Assembly (NCBI GenBank): GCA_964626565.1
Contig: CAZVFX010000025.1
Span: 4,722 to 68,721 of the forward strand
Origin: CAZVFX01 sp964626565
GTDB lineage: Bacteria > Myxococcota_A > UBA9042 > CAIXZC01
Direction: 5' to 3'
Length of the DNA: 64,000 bases
Shown one piece after another: positions 33,017-42,525 of the stretch. Positions within the stretch are counted from its first letter, which is position 1. Every line of letters begins with the position of its first letter. The translations under genes and the position numbers were made by a program. The notes under the pieces are model-generated. The model made no database searches. It was not told the DNA's origin and saw only the letters and a program-made list of their open reading frames with translations.

Positions 33017-34752
33017 AACCCGCGGCACTACTCGTCGGCCTGGCCGGAGCTGTAGTTATCTGCGCACCGGCGCAGGCATACGTGCAGAGCACCTCTTCAA
33101 CCGGTGCAGGACTGCACTGGCCGACAAACTGCCTGGGCGTATACTACAACGAACGGGGCAGCGACGACATCGACGACAACAGCGATCTCGATGCGCTGGA
33201 CAAATCGCTGCAGCCCTGGAACTCGGTGGAGTGCTCGTCATTCATCGTTCAGTTCGCGGGCATGACCAACGTCGAAGTCACGGGCTATCAAGAGGAGAAA
33301 TCACCGGCCAACGTGATTCTCTTTCGCGAAACGAATTGGCCCTACTCCCAACGGCCCGTTGCCTTCACCAGCGTCACCTACAACCCGAAAGACGGAGTCA
33401 TCGTAGACGCGGACATAGAGATGAACGGGGAGGACTATAGCTTCACGACCAACCCTGCGGACGAGCCGTGGCGCATAGACGTGCAGAATACCGTGACCCA
33501 CGAGATGGGGCACTTCCTCGGCCTTGACCACTCCGACGACCCGGTGTCCACCATGGTAAGCCAGGCCGAACCGGGCGAAGTGACCAAGCGAACCCTGGAG
33601 CAGGATGACAAAGCCGGAGCCTGCGCACTCTACCCCATCGAAGATGGAGAGGAATGTCTGGAGATCAAGCGGGTCGACCTGTTCGTATACCCCACCCGCG
33701 GCGAAGAAGGTGGCTGTTCAGTCGGTTCAACCGGCGCCCCGGGCGCGTTAGCGCTGTTGCTGGTCGTGCTGTTAGCGTTGCTTCTCCGCTTTCGACCTCG
33801 AGCCTCGAGCCTCCGGCCCCCCGCCTGCCTTGCCTTGTTGTTGCTGTTGGCCCAGGCGGTGGGCGGCTGGCACTTCTACTCCACCAAGTTCAACGAACGG
33901 GTGCACTGGGAGCCGGGTGATTGCCACATCCCCTATTTCATCGACATCGCAGGTATGGACGGCATCGAAGGGGACACGGAGTTCCAACTGATCCACGACG
34001 CTTTGCAGGTGTGGACCGATGCGGAATGCTCCCCCCTGGCGTTCGAGTTCATCGATTACCTGGCGCAACCTGAACCGGCCGTGGACTGCCGGAACACAAT
34101 CATGTTCATCGAGGAAGGTTGGACCGAGTTGGTGGAAGGGCTGGACGACCCGCCCCCAAAACCTTCGTCATGGGCTGCCTTCACGTTGCTCACCTTCGAC
34201 CCTCAAACAGGCAACCTCGTCGACGCCGACATCCTGGTGAACCTGGTGGATTTCGAGTTCTCCTCCTGCGAGGAGGACGGGGAGGGGGATCGGTACGACT
34301 TCTTCTACACCATCTTACACGAGGCGGGGCACATACTGGGCCTGTCCCATTCCGAAGACCCGTTCAGCGTCATGCAGGACTCCGCACAGACCTGCGACAA
34401 CGACCCGCCCCACCTGCTTACCACCGATGACCTCGGCGGGTTCTGCTGGTTCTATGGCGACGCGGAATGGATGGATGGGTGCGAAGCCGCAGCACCGGCA
34501 GAACCGTGGCTCGACTGCCCGGGCTCCGAAGACGGAGATCCCGAGTTGGAACAGGGAGAGGACTCCTTTGTTGAGCCGGCGGGAGGCGGGGAGATAGGTC
34601 CGGAAGTCGTGGAGCCCGGAGGAGAAGAGCCGGACTGCTGTTGCAAAGTTGCCGACTCTTCCGCGGTAACGCCGGAGCTTCTGCTACTGCTCCTTGCCTT
34701 CTTCACCATATTCCTTATGATCCGAAAGTCACGTGAGTTGAAACTACGTTGA
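33013..34752 (+). CDS. tandem matrixin-like metalloprotease with internal and terminal sorting signals
   Basis: 579 aa. Two complete exported matrixin units in one frame. Unit 1: signal peptide (residues 1-22), zinc motif H163EMGHFLGLDH173 with a downstream STM met-turn, then GGCSVGSTGAPG, a ~20-residue hydrophobic helix and RFRPRAS, which looks like a MYXO-CTERM tail. This runs straight into a second signal-peptide-like segment (LRPPACLALLLLLAQAVGGW) and unit 2: H436EAGHILGLSH446 with SVM met-turn, an acidic/Pro linker and CCC + hydrophobic helix + RKSRELK. Each unit is a zinc protease of the metzincin clan. No stop separates them; TTG codons near 33828 could allow internal starts. GTG start overlaps the previous stop; the S41 protease start overlaps its stop. 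Confidence 0.85.
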   Translation: MKPAALLVGLAGAVVICAPAQAYVQSTSSTGAGLHWPTNCLGVYYNERGSDDIDDNSDLDALDKSLQPWNSVECSSFIVQFAGMTNVEVTGYQEEKSPANVILFRETNWPYSQRPVAFTSVTYNPKDGVIVDADIEMNGEDYSFTTNPADEPWRIDVQNTVTHEMGHFLGLDHSDDPVSTMVSQAEPGEVTKRTLEQDDKAGACALYPIEDGEECLEIKRVDLFVYPTRGEEGGCSVGSTGAPGALALLLVVLLALLLRFRPRASSLRPPACLALLLLLAQAVGGWHFYSTKFNERVHWEPGDCHIPYFIDIAGMDGIEGDTEFQLIHDALQVWTDAECSPLAFEFIDYLAQPEPAVDCRNTIMFIEEGWTELVEGLDDPPPKPSSWAAFTLLTFDPQTGNLVDADILVNLVDFEFSSCEEDGEGDRYDFFYTILHEAGHILGLSHSEDPFSVMQDSAQTCDNDPPHLLTTDDLGGFCWFYGDAEWMDGCEAAAPAEPWLDCPGSEDGDPELEQGEDSFVEPAGGGEIGPEVVEPGGEEPDCCCKVADSSAVTPELLLLLLAFFTIFLMIRKSRELKLR

Positions 34753-37742
34753 AGCGCCTTCAAATAGATGTCCGCAAACTCATGTCGGTGGCATTGCTGA
34801 CCGCGGCCGGGGCTCTGCTGGTGTTGATGGACTATCCGGATCGAGGGCTCACCTTCGCCCCCGCAGAAGACCGGCCGCTGGAAACCCCTTCGCAACGACT
34901 TTCGGAACTCATGGAGTTGACCCAGGCTGTCGGTCTGCTGCGTGAGCACTACGCGTTCCAGGCTCGACTGGACCCGGCGAAGATGCTCCTCGCAGCTCTT
35001 AGAGGCGTCGAAGAAGAGTTCGAATACGCGCTGGTGACCCCTTCTTCCGAGTTCGACCCGGTGACGCTGGAAGGGACCTCCGAGTTGCCGGAGACAGTGG
35101 GGGTGCGGCTGCGGGAGGCCGCCGCCCGCTTCGACGTGGACGAAATCGAGGATCTGTACCACATGACCTGGAAGCTCATGGAGATTCTCGAACGCTTTCC
35201 CACTGACGCGGAAACCGCCAAGCGCCTTGAAGACGCGGCGGTCGCAGGAATGCTGTCGATTCTCGACCCTCACACCGTCTATCTCGACGAGCACGAACTG
35301 CGGGAGATGAAGTTGTCCACCCGTGGCTCTTTCGGAGGCCTCGGCATCGTCATCTCCGTGCGCGACGGAAAGCTGAAGGTGATCTCGGTGATGCCGAAAA
35401 CACCCGCGGCTCGAGGCGGCCTGAAGAAGTGGGACCACATCGTCCAGATCGGGGCCGAGAGCACCATCAACATGACCGTCACCGAAGCGGCCAACCAGAT
35501 GCGGGGCAAACCGGGCACGCCCATTACCGTCTGGATCCTGCGCAAAGGCTTCGACATCCCGCGCGCGTTCGAACTGACTCGAGAACAGATCAAGGTCGAG
35601 AGCGTCCTGGCCAGAAACCTGGACGGAGAGATCGCGTACGTCAAGGTCAAAGGGTTTCAGCAGTCGACAGCCAAGGAAGTGGAGAGAATCCTCGACGAGT
35701 ACTACCCCGACCGCCCCCCTGTCGGCGTGGTACTCGATTTGAGGGGCAACTCCGGCGGAGTCATGAACGCCGCGGTGAAATTGGCCGACCTGTTTGTGGG
35801 TGCGGGCGACATTGTAACCACCGTGGAGAAGCCGCGGAAAGGCACGGAAACCGACTCGGCAACACCGGGAGACCGGTACGAGGACTCTGCGGTGGTGGTG
35901 CTGGTGGACCACGCCAGTGCGAGCGCATCGGAAATTGTGACTGCCGCGCTGAAATACACCGACCGCGCCGTGGTCCTCGGGCAGCGCACCTTTGGAAAAG
36001 GGTCGGTCCAGTACATCAATGAGCTGGCCCGTGGCGCGCTCAAGATGACCGTCGCTCAGTACGTGGGCCCCAACATGGAAGTTATCCAGGGCACCGGCAT
36101 CGATCCCCATATCGAGTTGCGCCGGGTTCGCACCGGCTCCAGGGTGCGCCTGCCCTCATTTGCCGATCATTTCGAAGGAGAAGGAGCGCTACCCCACCAT
36201 CTTGAAAAGACCGGGGCAGTGCCCGTCTACGAACCCCCGGTTTTTGCGTTGCGCTACGTACCGGACAGGAAGCCGATCAAGGAAGACGACGAAGAGGAAT
36301 ACGACGCAGTTGTTATCGACGAACCGGTGCAACTGGCCTGGTCCATACTGAGCCTCCACGCCGACCCCGTGGCGAGCAAGATGCTCGACGAGTCTTTTGA
36401 ATTTCTGGAAGAAATGAGCCAACTGGAGGACGAAAAACTCGCCGGCCTGGCCGAAGAAGAAGGGAAACGCTGGGCCCGTTCCGTGGTGCCGCCGGAGCCC
36501 AGGTTCGACATCGATGTAACCTTTGATACCGAACGGGTCGTAGCGGGCAAAAAGGGAGAGATCACGGTACAGGTCACCAACCGCTCTCCCGTTGAAGTGC
36601 CCAAGCTCTACACCCGCACCGAATGCACCAACTACAGACTTGACGGGAAAAGCTGCCTCATCGGCAATCTTGCCCCCGGGGAATCGTCCTCTTGCGTCAT
36701 GGGCTACCGGGTCGGATACACCTCCCCCGACCGCACCGACCGCCTGTTCGTCGACCTTCTTACCGGGTTGGACGAACCGGTGACCACTACCTCTATAGTC
36801 GTGAAGACCGACTCGGCATCCCAACCGCTGCTGGCGCTCTCCTACCACATCGCCGAAACCGAAGGCAACGGAGACGGAAAGGTCCAGAAAGGTGAGACCT
36901 TCAAACTCGAGGTAATGCTGCACAACGTCGGCAAGGGGGCGCTGGAAAAAGGTCTTGCCATTGCCAAGAACCTCTCCGGCGCGGACCTCTTTATTTCTGA
37001 AGGGCGGGTGGACATTGCTCAGCTCGCCCCGGGAGGCCGTGAATCTGTGGAATTCGCTTTGAAAGCCCAGGAAGAACCGGAGGACGGCGCCTGGCGGTTC
37101 GAATTGGGGGTAGTGGACCTCAACGCCCGCACTCACTTCTCAAGCACTCAGGCGATTCCATCGGGAGTGGACGAAGAGGTCTCCCGCAAACTGGCAAAAA
37201 CGGTGCAAGCCGGCCGCGATGCCTACCTGCATCCCGCTCCCGACTCGCGACTGCCCGCGTTCGGCGCCTTAGAGGAAGGGGGAGTCTTCCAGACCACCAG
37301 GCAGGTGGGAGAATGGCTGGAACTGCAGCTCACGGAACAACGGCGGGGATGGGTGCGCGCAGACAAGGTTGACAGCGCGGTACCCAGGGATGAGCAGGGC
37401 GGATTCAACGAGACGTTCGCTGCGGTAGAGCCGCAGATCTCGATCATCCGGCGCTCCCCGGGGGACCTCATGGGTGATGCCGAGGTGCTGGAAATCCTGG
37501 GCGACGTGAACTTCGGCGAAGGCCACGCCCCTCTCGAATGCGGAGTTGGTATTTACAACAACGGCGAGAAGGTGGACATGATGTACGCCGGCACCCGGCC
37601 CCGAGGGCAACACATGGTGCCGTTCCGCTTCGCTATCAAGCTGGAAGAAGGGCAGAATCGCATCGTTGTTGAAGCATACCAAAAAAACCAGTCGCCAGTT
37701 TACCGGTCGATGTACTACAATAGGGTCGCTTTGGGTCAATAG
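34749..37742 (+). CDS. S41 carboxyl-terminal processing protease with CARDB/SH3-like C-terminal extension
   Basis: 997 aa, about twice the usual length of the family. An N-terminal anchor helix (~11-27) is followed by a helical region, a PDZ domain (~190-275; SFGGLGIVISVRDGK, INMTVTEAANQMRGKPGT) and the S41 domain (~285-460) with the Ser-Lys dyad S392 (SASASEIV) and K417 (RTFGKGSVQ), 25 residues apart as in E. coli Prc. After a charged helical stretch come a CARDB-like beta domain (~605-820), an SH3-like module (~825-880) and a last beta domain. CTPs cleave at C-termini of exported proteins. TTG start overlaps the matrixin stop by 4 nt. Confidence 0.88.
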   Translation: MKRLQIDVRKLMSVALLTAAGALLVLMDYPDRGLTFAPAEDRPLETPSQRLSELMELTQAVGLLREHYAFQARLDPAKMLLAALRGVEEEFEYALVTPSSEFDPVTLEGTSELPETVGVRLREAAARFDVDEIEDLYHMTWKLMEILERFPTDAETAKRLEDAAVAGMLSILDPHTVYLDEHELREMKLSTRGSFGGLGIVISVRDGKLKVISVMPKTPAARGGLKKWDHIVQIGAESTINMTVTEAANQMRGKPGTPITVWILRKGFDIPRAFELTREQIKVESVLARNLDGEIAYVKVKGFQQSTAKEVERILDEYYPDRPPVGVVLDLRGNSGGVMNAAVKLADLFVGAGDIVTTVEKPRKGTETDSATPGDRYEDSAVVVLVDHASASASEIVTAALKYTDRAVVLGQRTFGKGSVQYINELARGALKMTVAQYVGPNMEVIQGTGIDPHIELRRVRTGSRVRLPSFADHFEGEGALPHHLEKTGAVPVYEPPVFALRYVPDRKPIKEDDEEEYDAVVIDEPVQLAWSILSLHADPVASKMLDESFEFLEEMSQLEDEKLAGLAEEEGKRWARSVVPPEPRFDIDVTFDTERVVAGKKGEITVQVTNRSPVEVPKLYTRTECTNYRLDGKSCLIGNLAPGESSSCVMGYRVGYTSPDRTDRLFVDLLTGLDEPVTTTSIVVKTDSASQPLLALSYHIAETEGNGDGKVQKGETFKLEVMLHNVGKGALEKGLAIAKNLSGADLFISEGRVDIAQLAPGGRESVEFALKAQEEPEDGAWRFELGVVDLNARTHFSSTQAIPSGVDEEVSRKLAKTVQAGRDAYLHPAPDSRLPAFGALEEGGVFQTTRQVGEWLELQLTEQRRGWVRADKVDSAVPRDEQGGFNETFAAVEPQISIIRRSPGDLMGDAEVLEILGDVNFGEGHAPLECGVGIYNNGEKVDMMYAGTRPRGQHMVPFRFAIKLEEGQNRIVVEAYQKNQSPVYRSMYYNRVALGQ

Positions 37743-37755
37743 TAACAAGGAGACG

Positions 37756-38559
37756 ATGATGAAGAAGGTCGCTCTGATAGCATTCTTGCTGTGCGTCCTA
37801 CCTTCCCTGGCTTTCGGGGAAGACGTTGACAAGCTCATCCGAAAGGGGGAGCGCCAGGTGCAGTCGGGCAAGCTGGAAGCCGCCTACTCCACCTTCCAGA
37901 AAGTGCTGGAGTTGGAGCCAAACTACGGTATGGCCATCAACGCTCTGGCACAGATTGCCACTTTCCTGAAACGGCACGACGAGGCGGTCTTCTACTACAG
38001 TGCCTACCTCTACCTCGAAGCAGATATCATGGGGGAGACGGAGATGGTGAAAGAGGCTATCGCCAAGCAGGAGCGCCTGGTCGCCAAACCCGCGGACCTC
38101 ATTGTGAAGACCGACCCGCCCGAGGCGGAAATCACCATCAACGGCCTGCCCATGGGCAAGGGGGAGGTCTCCCTCAAGGTCTCGGCAGGCAAGGCGCTGA
38201 AGCTCGAGGCTAGCCTTGAGGACTACCATCCCAATGAGGCCTACGTAACCCTTGAGGAGACTGAAACCAAAGAAGTGATCGTCCGGCTGAAGAAGATCAT
38301 CTTCAAAGGTTTCCTGAAGTTGAAGACCACCCCTTCGGGAGGTGTAAAGACCTACATAAACGCAAAGTTCGTAGGCAACTCGGTGCGCAAGCTTGAGCTC
38401 ACTGAAGGAAAGCACCTGGTCTGCTTCAAGAAGGAAGGGTTCGACCGCTGGTGGCGTTACGTCACGGTGCCGAGAAAGGACACCGTGATCCTCGAAGCAG
38501 CATTGAGGGAACAATCCCGCCCCGACGAATCCTGCGAAGTGATGCCCGACGAGTATTAG
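37756..38559 (+). CDS. exported TPR and PEGA-domain protein
   Basis: 267 aa, start ATG 37756 (or ATG 37759, which has better spacing from AAGGAG). Signal peptide (VALIAFLLCVLPSLAFG), a TPR pair (~25-100; GKLEAAYSTFQKVLELEPNYG), then two PEGA-like beta domains: LIVKTDPPEAEITINGLPMGKGEV (split as IVKTDPPEAEI and INGLPMGKG) and LKTTPSGGVKTYINAKFVGNS. PEGA domains are common on surface and kinase-linked proteins of this lineage. Last gene of the protease run, 13 nt after the S41 gene. Confidence 0.85.
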   Translation: MMKKVALIAFLLCVLPSLAFGEDVDKLIRKGERQVQSGKLEAAYSTFQKVLELEPNYGMAINALAQIATFLKRHDEAVFYYSAYLYLEADIMGETEMVKEAIAKQERLVAKPADLIVKTDPPEAEITINGLPMGKGEVSLKVSAGKALKLEASLEDYHPNEAYVTLEETETKEVIVRLKKIIFKGFLKLKTTPSGGVKTYINAKFVGNSVRKLELTEGKHLVCFKKEGFDRWWRYVTVPRKDTVILEAALREQSRPDESCEVMPDEY

Positions 38560-38562
38560 AAT

Positions 38563-38601
38563 CCGTCATCCTGAGCGGAGCGTAGCGAAGTCGAAGGATC
38601 T
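38563..38601. repeat. REP-like intergenic element between convergent genes
   Basis: The ~38-nt core GTCATCCTGAGCG ... GCGAAGTCGAAGGATCT fits a dispersed repeat I know from intergenic regions of many unrelated bacteria (GTCATCCTGAGCGAAGCGAAGGATCT type). It fills the whole space between two stop codons and can fold on itself, so it may end transcription from both sides. Only one copy is seen here. Confidence 0.6.
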
Positions 38602-39768
38602 CTACTTCAGCTTCTTCTTCTTGATGTATTTCTCGATGTCTTCTTCGTTCTCCAACGCCTTTCCGGAGCACACCTTGATGGCCCACAAGGCGATCCCCCG
38701 TTCCCTTCCCGTGGCCTTCTTGTAGGCCTCGAACAGAGCGGGGACATCTACCTTGCGCCCCATACTGGCCAGCGCTCTCATGGTTTTGACTCGACGCTTC
38801 TCGTCGGGTGAAGAAAGGTATGCCCGCAAAGGCTCAGACGACTTCTTGTTCCGGGCCATCGCGGCTGCGGCCAAAGCCTCAAACCTGGTGTCCGCATCCA
38901 CCGTCTCATCGTCATGGAGCGCCAACAGCGCCTTGCCCGCCTTCTTCCCGCCAATGGCTCCCAACGCCTCAATGGCATAGGGTCTTAGATCCTTGTCCCC
39001 CAACATCTTGGCCAGCTTGCTCGCAGCCTTGGTATTTTCACTCCAGCGCAACGCCTTGACCGCGCCGATGCGAAATTTCAACTCACCTTCCGCGGCCAGC
39101 TCCAGCAACACCTCCACCGCCCGGTTGCTACCTGCCCGGCCCAACGCCTCCATGGCCGCCAGTCGGGTCGCTTCGGCCGCCTGGGCGTCCGTGGCCGCAA
39201 CCACCAGCACCTTAACGCTCTCCTTGCCGCCCAACTCTCCCAGGGCCAGAAAAGCGGAACGACTCACCTTGCGACGCTCATCGGTGGACATCCGCAGGAG
39301 GAAATCCAGTGCCGGCTGGTAGCCCAGCTTGCCAATCGCCTGAATCCCCTTCAGCAATTCCCGCTGGTCGCCCCTCAAGGCCGCATCTTCGGCCAGCACC
39401 AGTATCGTGGGGGCCAGCTTGTCCTGTCCCGTGTTCGCGGCCAGACCGATGGCACCGAGACGAATCTCATCGTTGAAATCCTTCAACAACAACTCCAGGG
39501 TGCCGCGCTCCGCTCCGATACGGCCCATGATACGCAAAACCGCAGCCCGAACCTTCGGTTCGCCGCCCTCCACCAGCCGGCGCATAATCTTCTTCTTCTT
39601 TTTGCACAACTCGAGAAGCTCATCGAAACCGGGGCAGCGGTCCACGTTCTTTTCCGAACAGGTCGCGATACCCGCAGCCAGCGCATCCTCCGGTCTATCT
39701 TTGGCACTCAGCCCACCCGCGGCGAGCAACAACACACACACAGCAACTGCAAAACAAGCTTTTCTCAT
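38602..39768 (-). CDS. exported HEAT-repeat protein
   Basis: 388 aa with signal peptide (AVAVCVLLLAAGGLSA). About nine HEAT/PBS-lyase-type helical repeats (residues ~65-370), for example KVRAAVLRIMGRIGAE, EIRLGAIGLAANTGQ, SRSAFLALGELGGKES, AAMEALGRAGS and RPYAIEALGAIGG. A Lys-rich C-terminus (KYIKKKKLK). Probably a periplasmic scaffold; partner unknown. It is downstream of the ABC importer operon on the same strand, 10 nt after malG-like, so co-transcription is likely. Confidence 0.85.
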   Translation of the reverse strand: MRKACFAVAVCVLLLAAGGLSAKDRPEDALAAGIATCSEKNVDRCPGFDELLELCKKKKKIMRRLVEGGEPKVRAAVLRIMGRIGAERGTLELLLKDFNDEIRLGAIGLAANTGQDKLAPTILVLAEDAALRGDQRELLKGIQAIGKLGYQPALDFLLRMSTDERRKVSRSAFLALGELGGKESVKVLVVAATDAQAAEATRLAAMEALGRAGSNRAVEVLLELAAEGELKFRIGAVKALRWSENTKAASKLAKMLGDKDLRPYAIEALGAIGGKKAGKALLALHDDETVDADTRFEALAAAAMARNKKSSEPLRAYLSSPDEKRRVKTMRALASMGRKVDVPALFEAYKKATGRERGIALWAIKVCSGKALENEEDIEKYIKKKKLK

Positions 39769-39778
39769 TTGGTCTCCA

Positions 39779-40630
39779 TCACCCTTTAACTGAGCCGGCG
39801 GTCAGGCCGGATACCAGGTTCTTTTGAAGCACGAAAAACAGCGCCATCACCGGGATCGATACTATCACCGACGCAGCCGCGAACAACTCCCAATTGGTGT
39901 TCTGGGCCCCTACGTACTTCTGAATCTCCACCGGCAGCGTATAGGCCAGCGGGTCGGTCATGAAAGTGTACGCCAGCAGGAACTCGTTCCATGCAGTCAT
40001 GAAACTGAACAACGCGGTGACCGCAATGGCGGGAGCGGCCAGGGGCACCATGATCTTCCAGAATATCAGGAACTTGCCGGCCCCGTCGATGACGGCCGAC
40101 TCCTCCAGGTCCTTCGGGATAGTATCGAAGTAGCCCTTCAGCATCCAGACACAGAATGGTATGGCCGTCGTAGAGTAAACGAGAATGAGGCCGAGTTGCC
40201 GGTTGAGCAGCCCCAGCTTCTGCATGATGATGTAGAGGGGGATCATCATCATTACCCCGGGGAACATCTGTGAAACCAGGAATGAGAGCAATCCCGCTCG
40301 CCGGCCCGGGAATTTGAAGCGCGAAAACGCATAGCCCGCGGTGCACGCCAGAACAATTCCGAGGATGGTAGTGGCCACGGCCACCACCGCGCTGTTGAGC
40401 AGGTGATGCCCGAAGATCCACTCGCCACGTTCGGTGGCCGTAAGCACGGTCTTGAAGTTGGCGAACGTCGGTTTGGAAGGCATGAACGTGAGGGAGCCGA
40501 GGCCCTTGCGGTCCCCGGAGAACGCCAGTTTCAGCACGTACAACAGGGGGGTCAGCGTCAGCAAGGTGAAAACGATGAGAAACGCGTGCAACCCCAGGGT
40601 CGCCAACCAATCTTTGACGCGACGGTTCAT
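39779..40630 (-). CDS. carbohydrate ABC transporter permease, MalG-like
   Basis: 283 aa, six helices, CUT1-type permease. The EAA loop that meets the ATPase is ESAVIDGAGKFLIFWKIMVPL (residues ~190-210, split: ESAVIDGAGK, FWKIMVPL). N-terminal TLLTLTPLLYVLKLAFS and IYxxxQKLGLLNRQLGLIL are typical of MalG/LacG. Works with the MalF-like permease to import an oligosaccharide or sugar. Start overlaps the malF-like stop by 4 nt (ATGA). Confidence 0.93.
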   Translation of the reverse strand: MNRRVKDWLATLGLHAFLIVFTLLTLTPLLYVLKLAFSGDRKGLGSLTFMPSKPTFANFKTVLTATERGEWIFGHHLLNSAVVAVATTILGIVLACTAGYAFSRFKFPGRRAGLLSFLVSQMFPGVMMMIPLYIIMQKLGLLNRQLGLILVYSTTAIPFCVWMLKGYFDTIPKDLEESAVIDGAGKFLIFWKIMVPLAAPAIAVTALFSFMTAWNEFLLAYTFMTDPLAYTLPVEIQKYVGAQNTNWELFAAASVIVSIPVMALFFVLQKNLVSGLTAGSVKG

Positions 40631-42522
40631 TCGAACGCTCCCTGGGTAGCCTTGGTGACCCGGTCGGTTATCAATGTATAGCCCAGGAGGATCACGAAGA
40701 TGAAGACACAGTAGGCTGCCGCCACACCGTACTGGTTCAACTCCTGGAAGAACCGGTACGCCTCGGTGATGAGGATGTTGGTCTTGTTGTCGGGATTGCC
40801 CCTGGTGACAAGATAGATGATGTTAAACATGTTGAAGGTCCAGATGGACCCCAGGATAATAGCGGGAAAGAGCGCGGGTTTCAGCAGTGGCAGAGTGATA
40901 TTCTTGAACTTCTGCCAACGGCTTGCCCCATCGATATCGGCAGCTTCATACAACTCTCCGGGAATACTCTGCAAGGCCCCCATAGAGACAACCATCATGA
41001 AGGGGAATCCAAGCCACGTATTGGTGGCGAGCACCGCAAAGAAGTTGGTCCAGAAGCTCGGTCCGAACCATTGGGGCGGATTTTCCACGCCCAGCGCATT
41101 GAGCATCAGGTTTATGGCTCCCAGTTCCGAAGTGAACATCCACTTCCAGATGAGCGCGGTTATGTAATTGGGCACCGCCCACGGAATAATGAGCAGCACT
41201 CTGAACAACCCCTTCCACCTGACTTTCGGATTGATGAGTACCAACGCCATGAACAGGCCGATGGAGACATGGAGCACCACGTTGGAGACGGTCCACAAGA
41301 TCGTGACACCCAGGGTGAAATAGAAATTCGTGTCCGACTCAGCCGAGGGAAACAGAATGTCGGAGAAATTCTCGAAACCCACGAACTCGTAGTCCATGTT
41401 GAAAAAGCCTAAGCCCACTCCCATGACGAAGGGAATGAGCACCAGCACAATCATGCCAATCATGGCAGGTGCGATGTACGCGTACACACCGGGCAGACGC
41501 ACAATCCCCCAGACCACCTCCGACAGCCCGACCAGCACCGCGAGCCCGATGGCCAGACCCAACAACAGGATCACGAGCACCGGAAAGGAACGGTCAAACA
41601 TCAGCCCGGAAATCACGTGGGGCCCTTCCCTCACCAGAAATGAACCGGGGGAGCCGGCCGCATCGATTTGCAGGTCGACCGCCGGGGATTTGAAAACCTT
41701 GGTCCAAACGGAATCCAACGTCTTCAAAGCCGCCGGCTTGTGCCACACCACCTCGTTCACGAACTTGTTGGTGACAGCCTCGCGACGTCCGACAAAGTCG
41801 GCTGCCGTACGACTGTTGTAGGACCACAGCGACACCGCGGTGACGGCAAGCAGCGCCAGCGCCGCGAGCGCGTATGCAGGCCGTGATGATTTCAGCCACA
41901 CCAGCAAGAGCACCAGCAGGAGCGCGAAACCCGCAACCATCACAACAGCTTCCACCACCAGCAGCGCACTGCTGGAGACGAACTCCACCTCAACTCCCGC
42001 TATCCCCACGAACTCTCCGTCAACAAACGCGGGGTATGAGCCCACCACTATCGGCGCGGTTCCGGGCCGGGCCCACGACAGTTCCCGGACATTGAGGTCG
42101 GAGGCCTCGCCTCCCTCACGAAAGTGCGCCTCAAGCCGAGCGCAAAGGGTAACCAGCTTCTCCCGGGCCTCCCGGCTGGATTCTTCGTCCGTCGCACCGA
42201 AGTCAGCGATCACTTTAGCCGGCCGGGAAACATCCAGCGCCTTGATGCGCTCACCCTTCTTCACAAAGAAGGCGCGCCTCACCGTACCGGACTCCAGCAG
42301 CGGTTTCGCAGCCGCGCCCAACACCTCGCGCACCGTCGGCCCATCCGTAGAATCGACGACGGTAGACAACTGCAAGCCGCCCGCAAGAGCTTCGAAGGAG
42401 GTTAGCTTACGATCCTGCCCGAAATCTATGTACTTGATTGCCGCCAGACACAACAGCCCCATGCTGAGTACGACGACCAATGCAGCCACAACGATGTGGC
42501 GTTTGGTGGGGCTGGGAGTCAA
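40627..42522 (-). CDS. carbohydrate ABC transporter permease, MalF-like, with N-terminal extracytoplasmic domain
   Basis: 631 aa, roughly twice a usual MalF. The C-terminal ~290 residues are a standard CUT1 permease with EAA motif YEAADIDGASRWQKFKNIT and IPGELYEAA. Ahead of it are: helix (~9-29), a ~170-residue extracytoplasmic domain (~30-200; TVREVLGAAAKPLLESGTVRRAFFV, ends GEFVGIAGVEVEF), two helices (~203-250), a second ~85-residue extracytoplasmic loop and another helix. The first loop, helix-then-beta with a GVEVEF end strand, looks like a Cache-type sensor domain (by eye). Could couple ligand or redox sensing to transport. 3 nt after the binding-protein gene. Confidence 0.88.
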   Translation of the reverse strand: MTPSPTKRHIVVAALVVVLSMGLLCLAAIKYIDFGQDRKLTSFEALAGGLQLSTVVDSTDGPTVREVLGAAAKPLLESGTVRRAFFVKKGERIKALDVSRPAKVIADFGATDEESSREAREKLVTLCARLEAHFREGGEASDLNVRELSWARPGTAPIVVGSYPAFVDGEFVGIAGVEVEFVSSSALLVVEAVVMVAGFALLLVLLLVWLKSSRPAYALAALALLAVTAVSLWSYNSRTAADFVGRREAVTNKFVNEVVWHKPAALKTLDSVWTKVFKSPAVDLQIDAAGSPGSFLVREGPHVISGLMFDRSFPVLVILLLGLAIGLAVLVGLSEVVWGIVRLPGVYAYIAPAMIGMIVLVLIPFVMGVGLGFFNMDYEFVGFENFSDILFPSAESDTNFYFTLGVTILWTVSNVVLHVSIGLFMALVLINPKVRWKGLFRVLLIIPWAVPNYITALIWKWMFTSELGAINLMLNALGVENPPQWFGPSFWTNFFAVLATNTWLGFPFMMVVSMGALQSIPGELYEAADIDGASRWQKFKNITLPLLKPALFPAIILGSIWTFNMFNIIYLVTRGNPDNKTNILITEAYRFFQELNQYGVAAAYCVFIFVILLGYTLITDRVTKATQGAFE

Positions 42523-42525
42523 CGG

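Noticed and set aside
34452..36110. 552-codon minus-strand frame across the matrixin and S41 genes
   Set aside because: It overlaps two well-supported genes with intact active sites and carries no motif.
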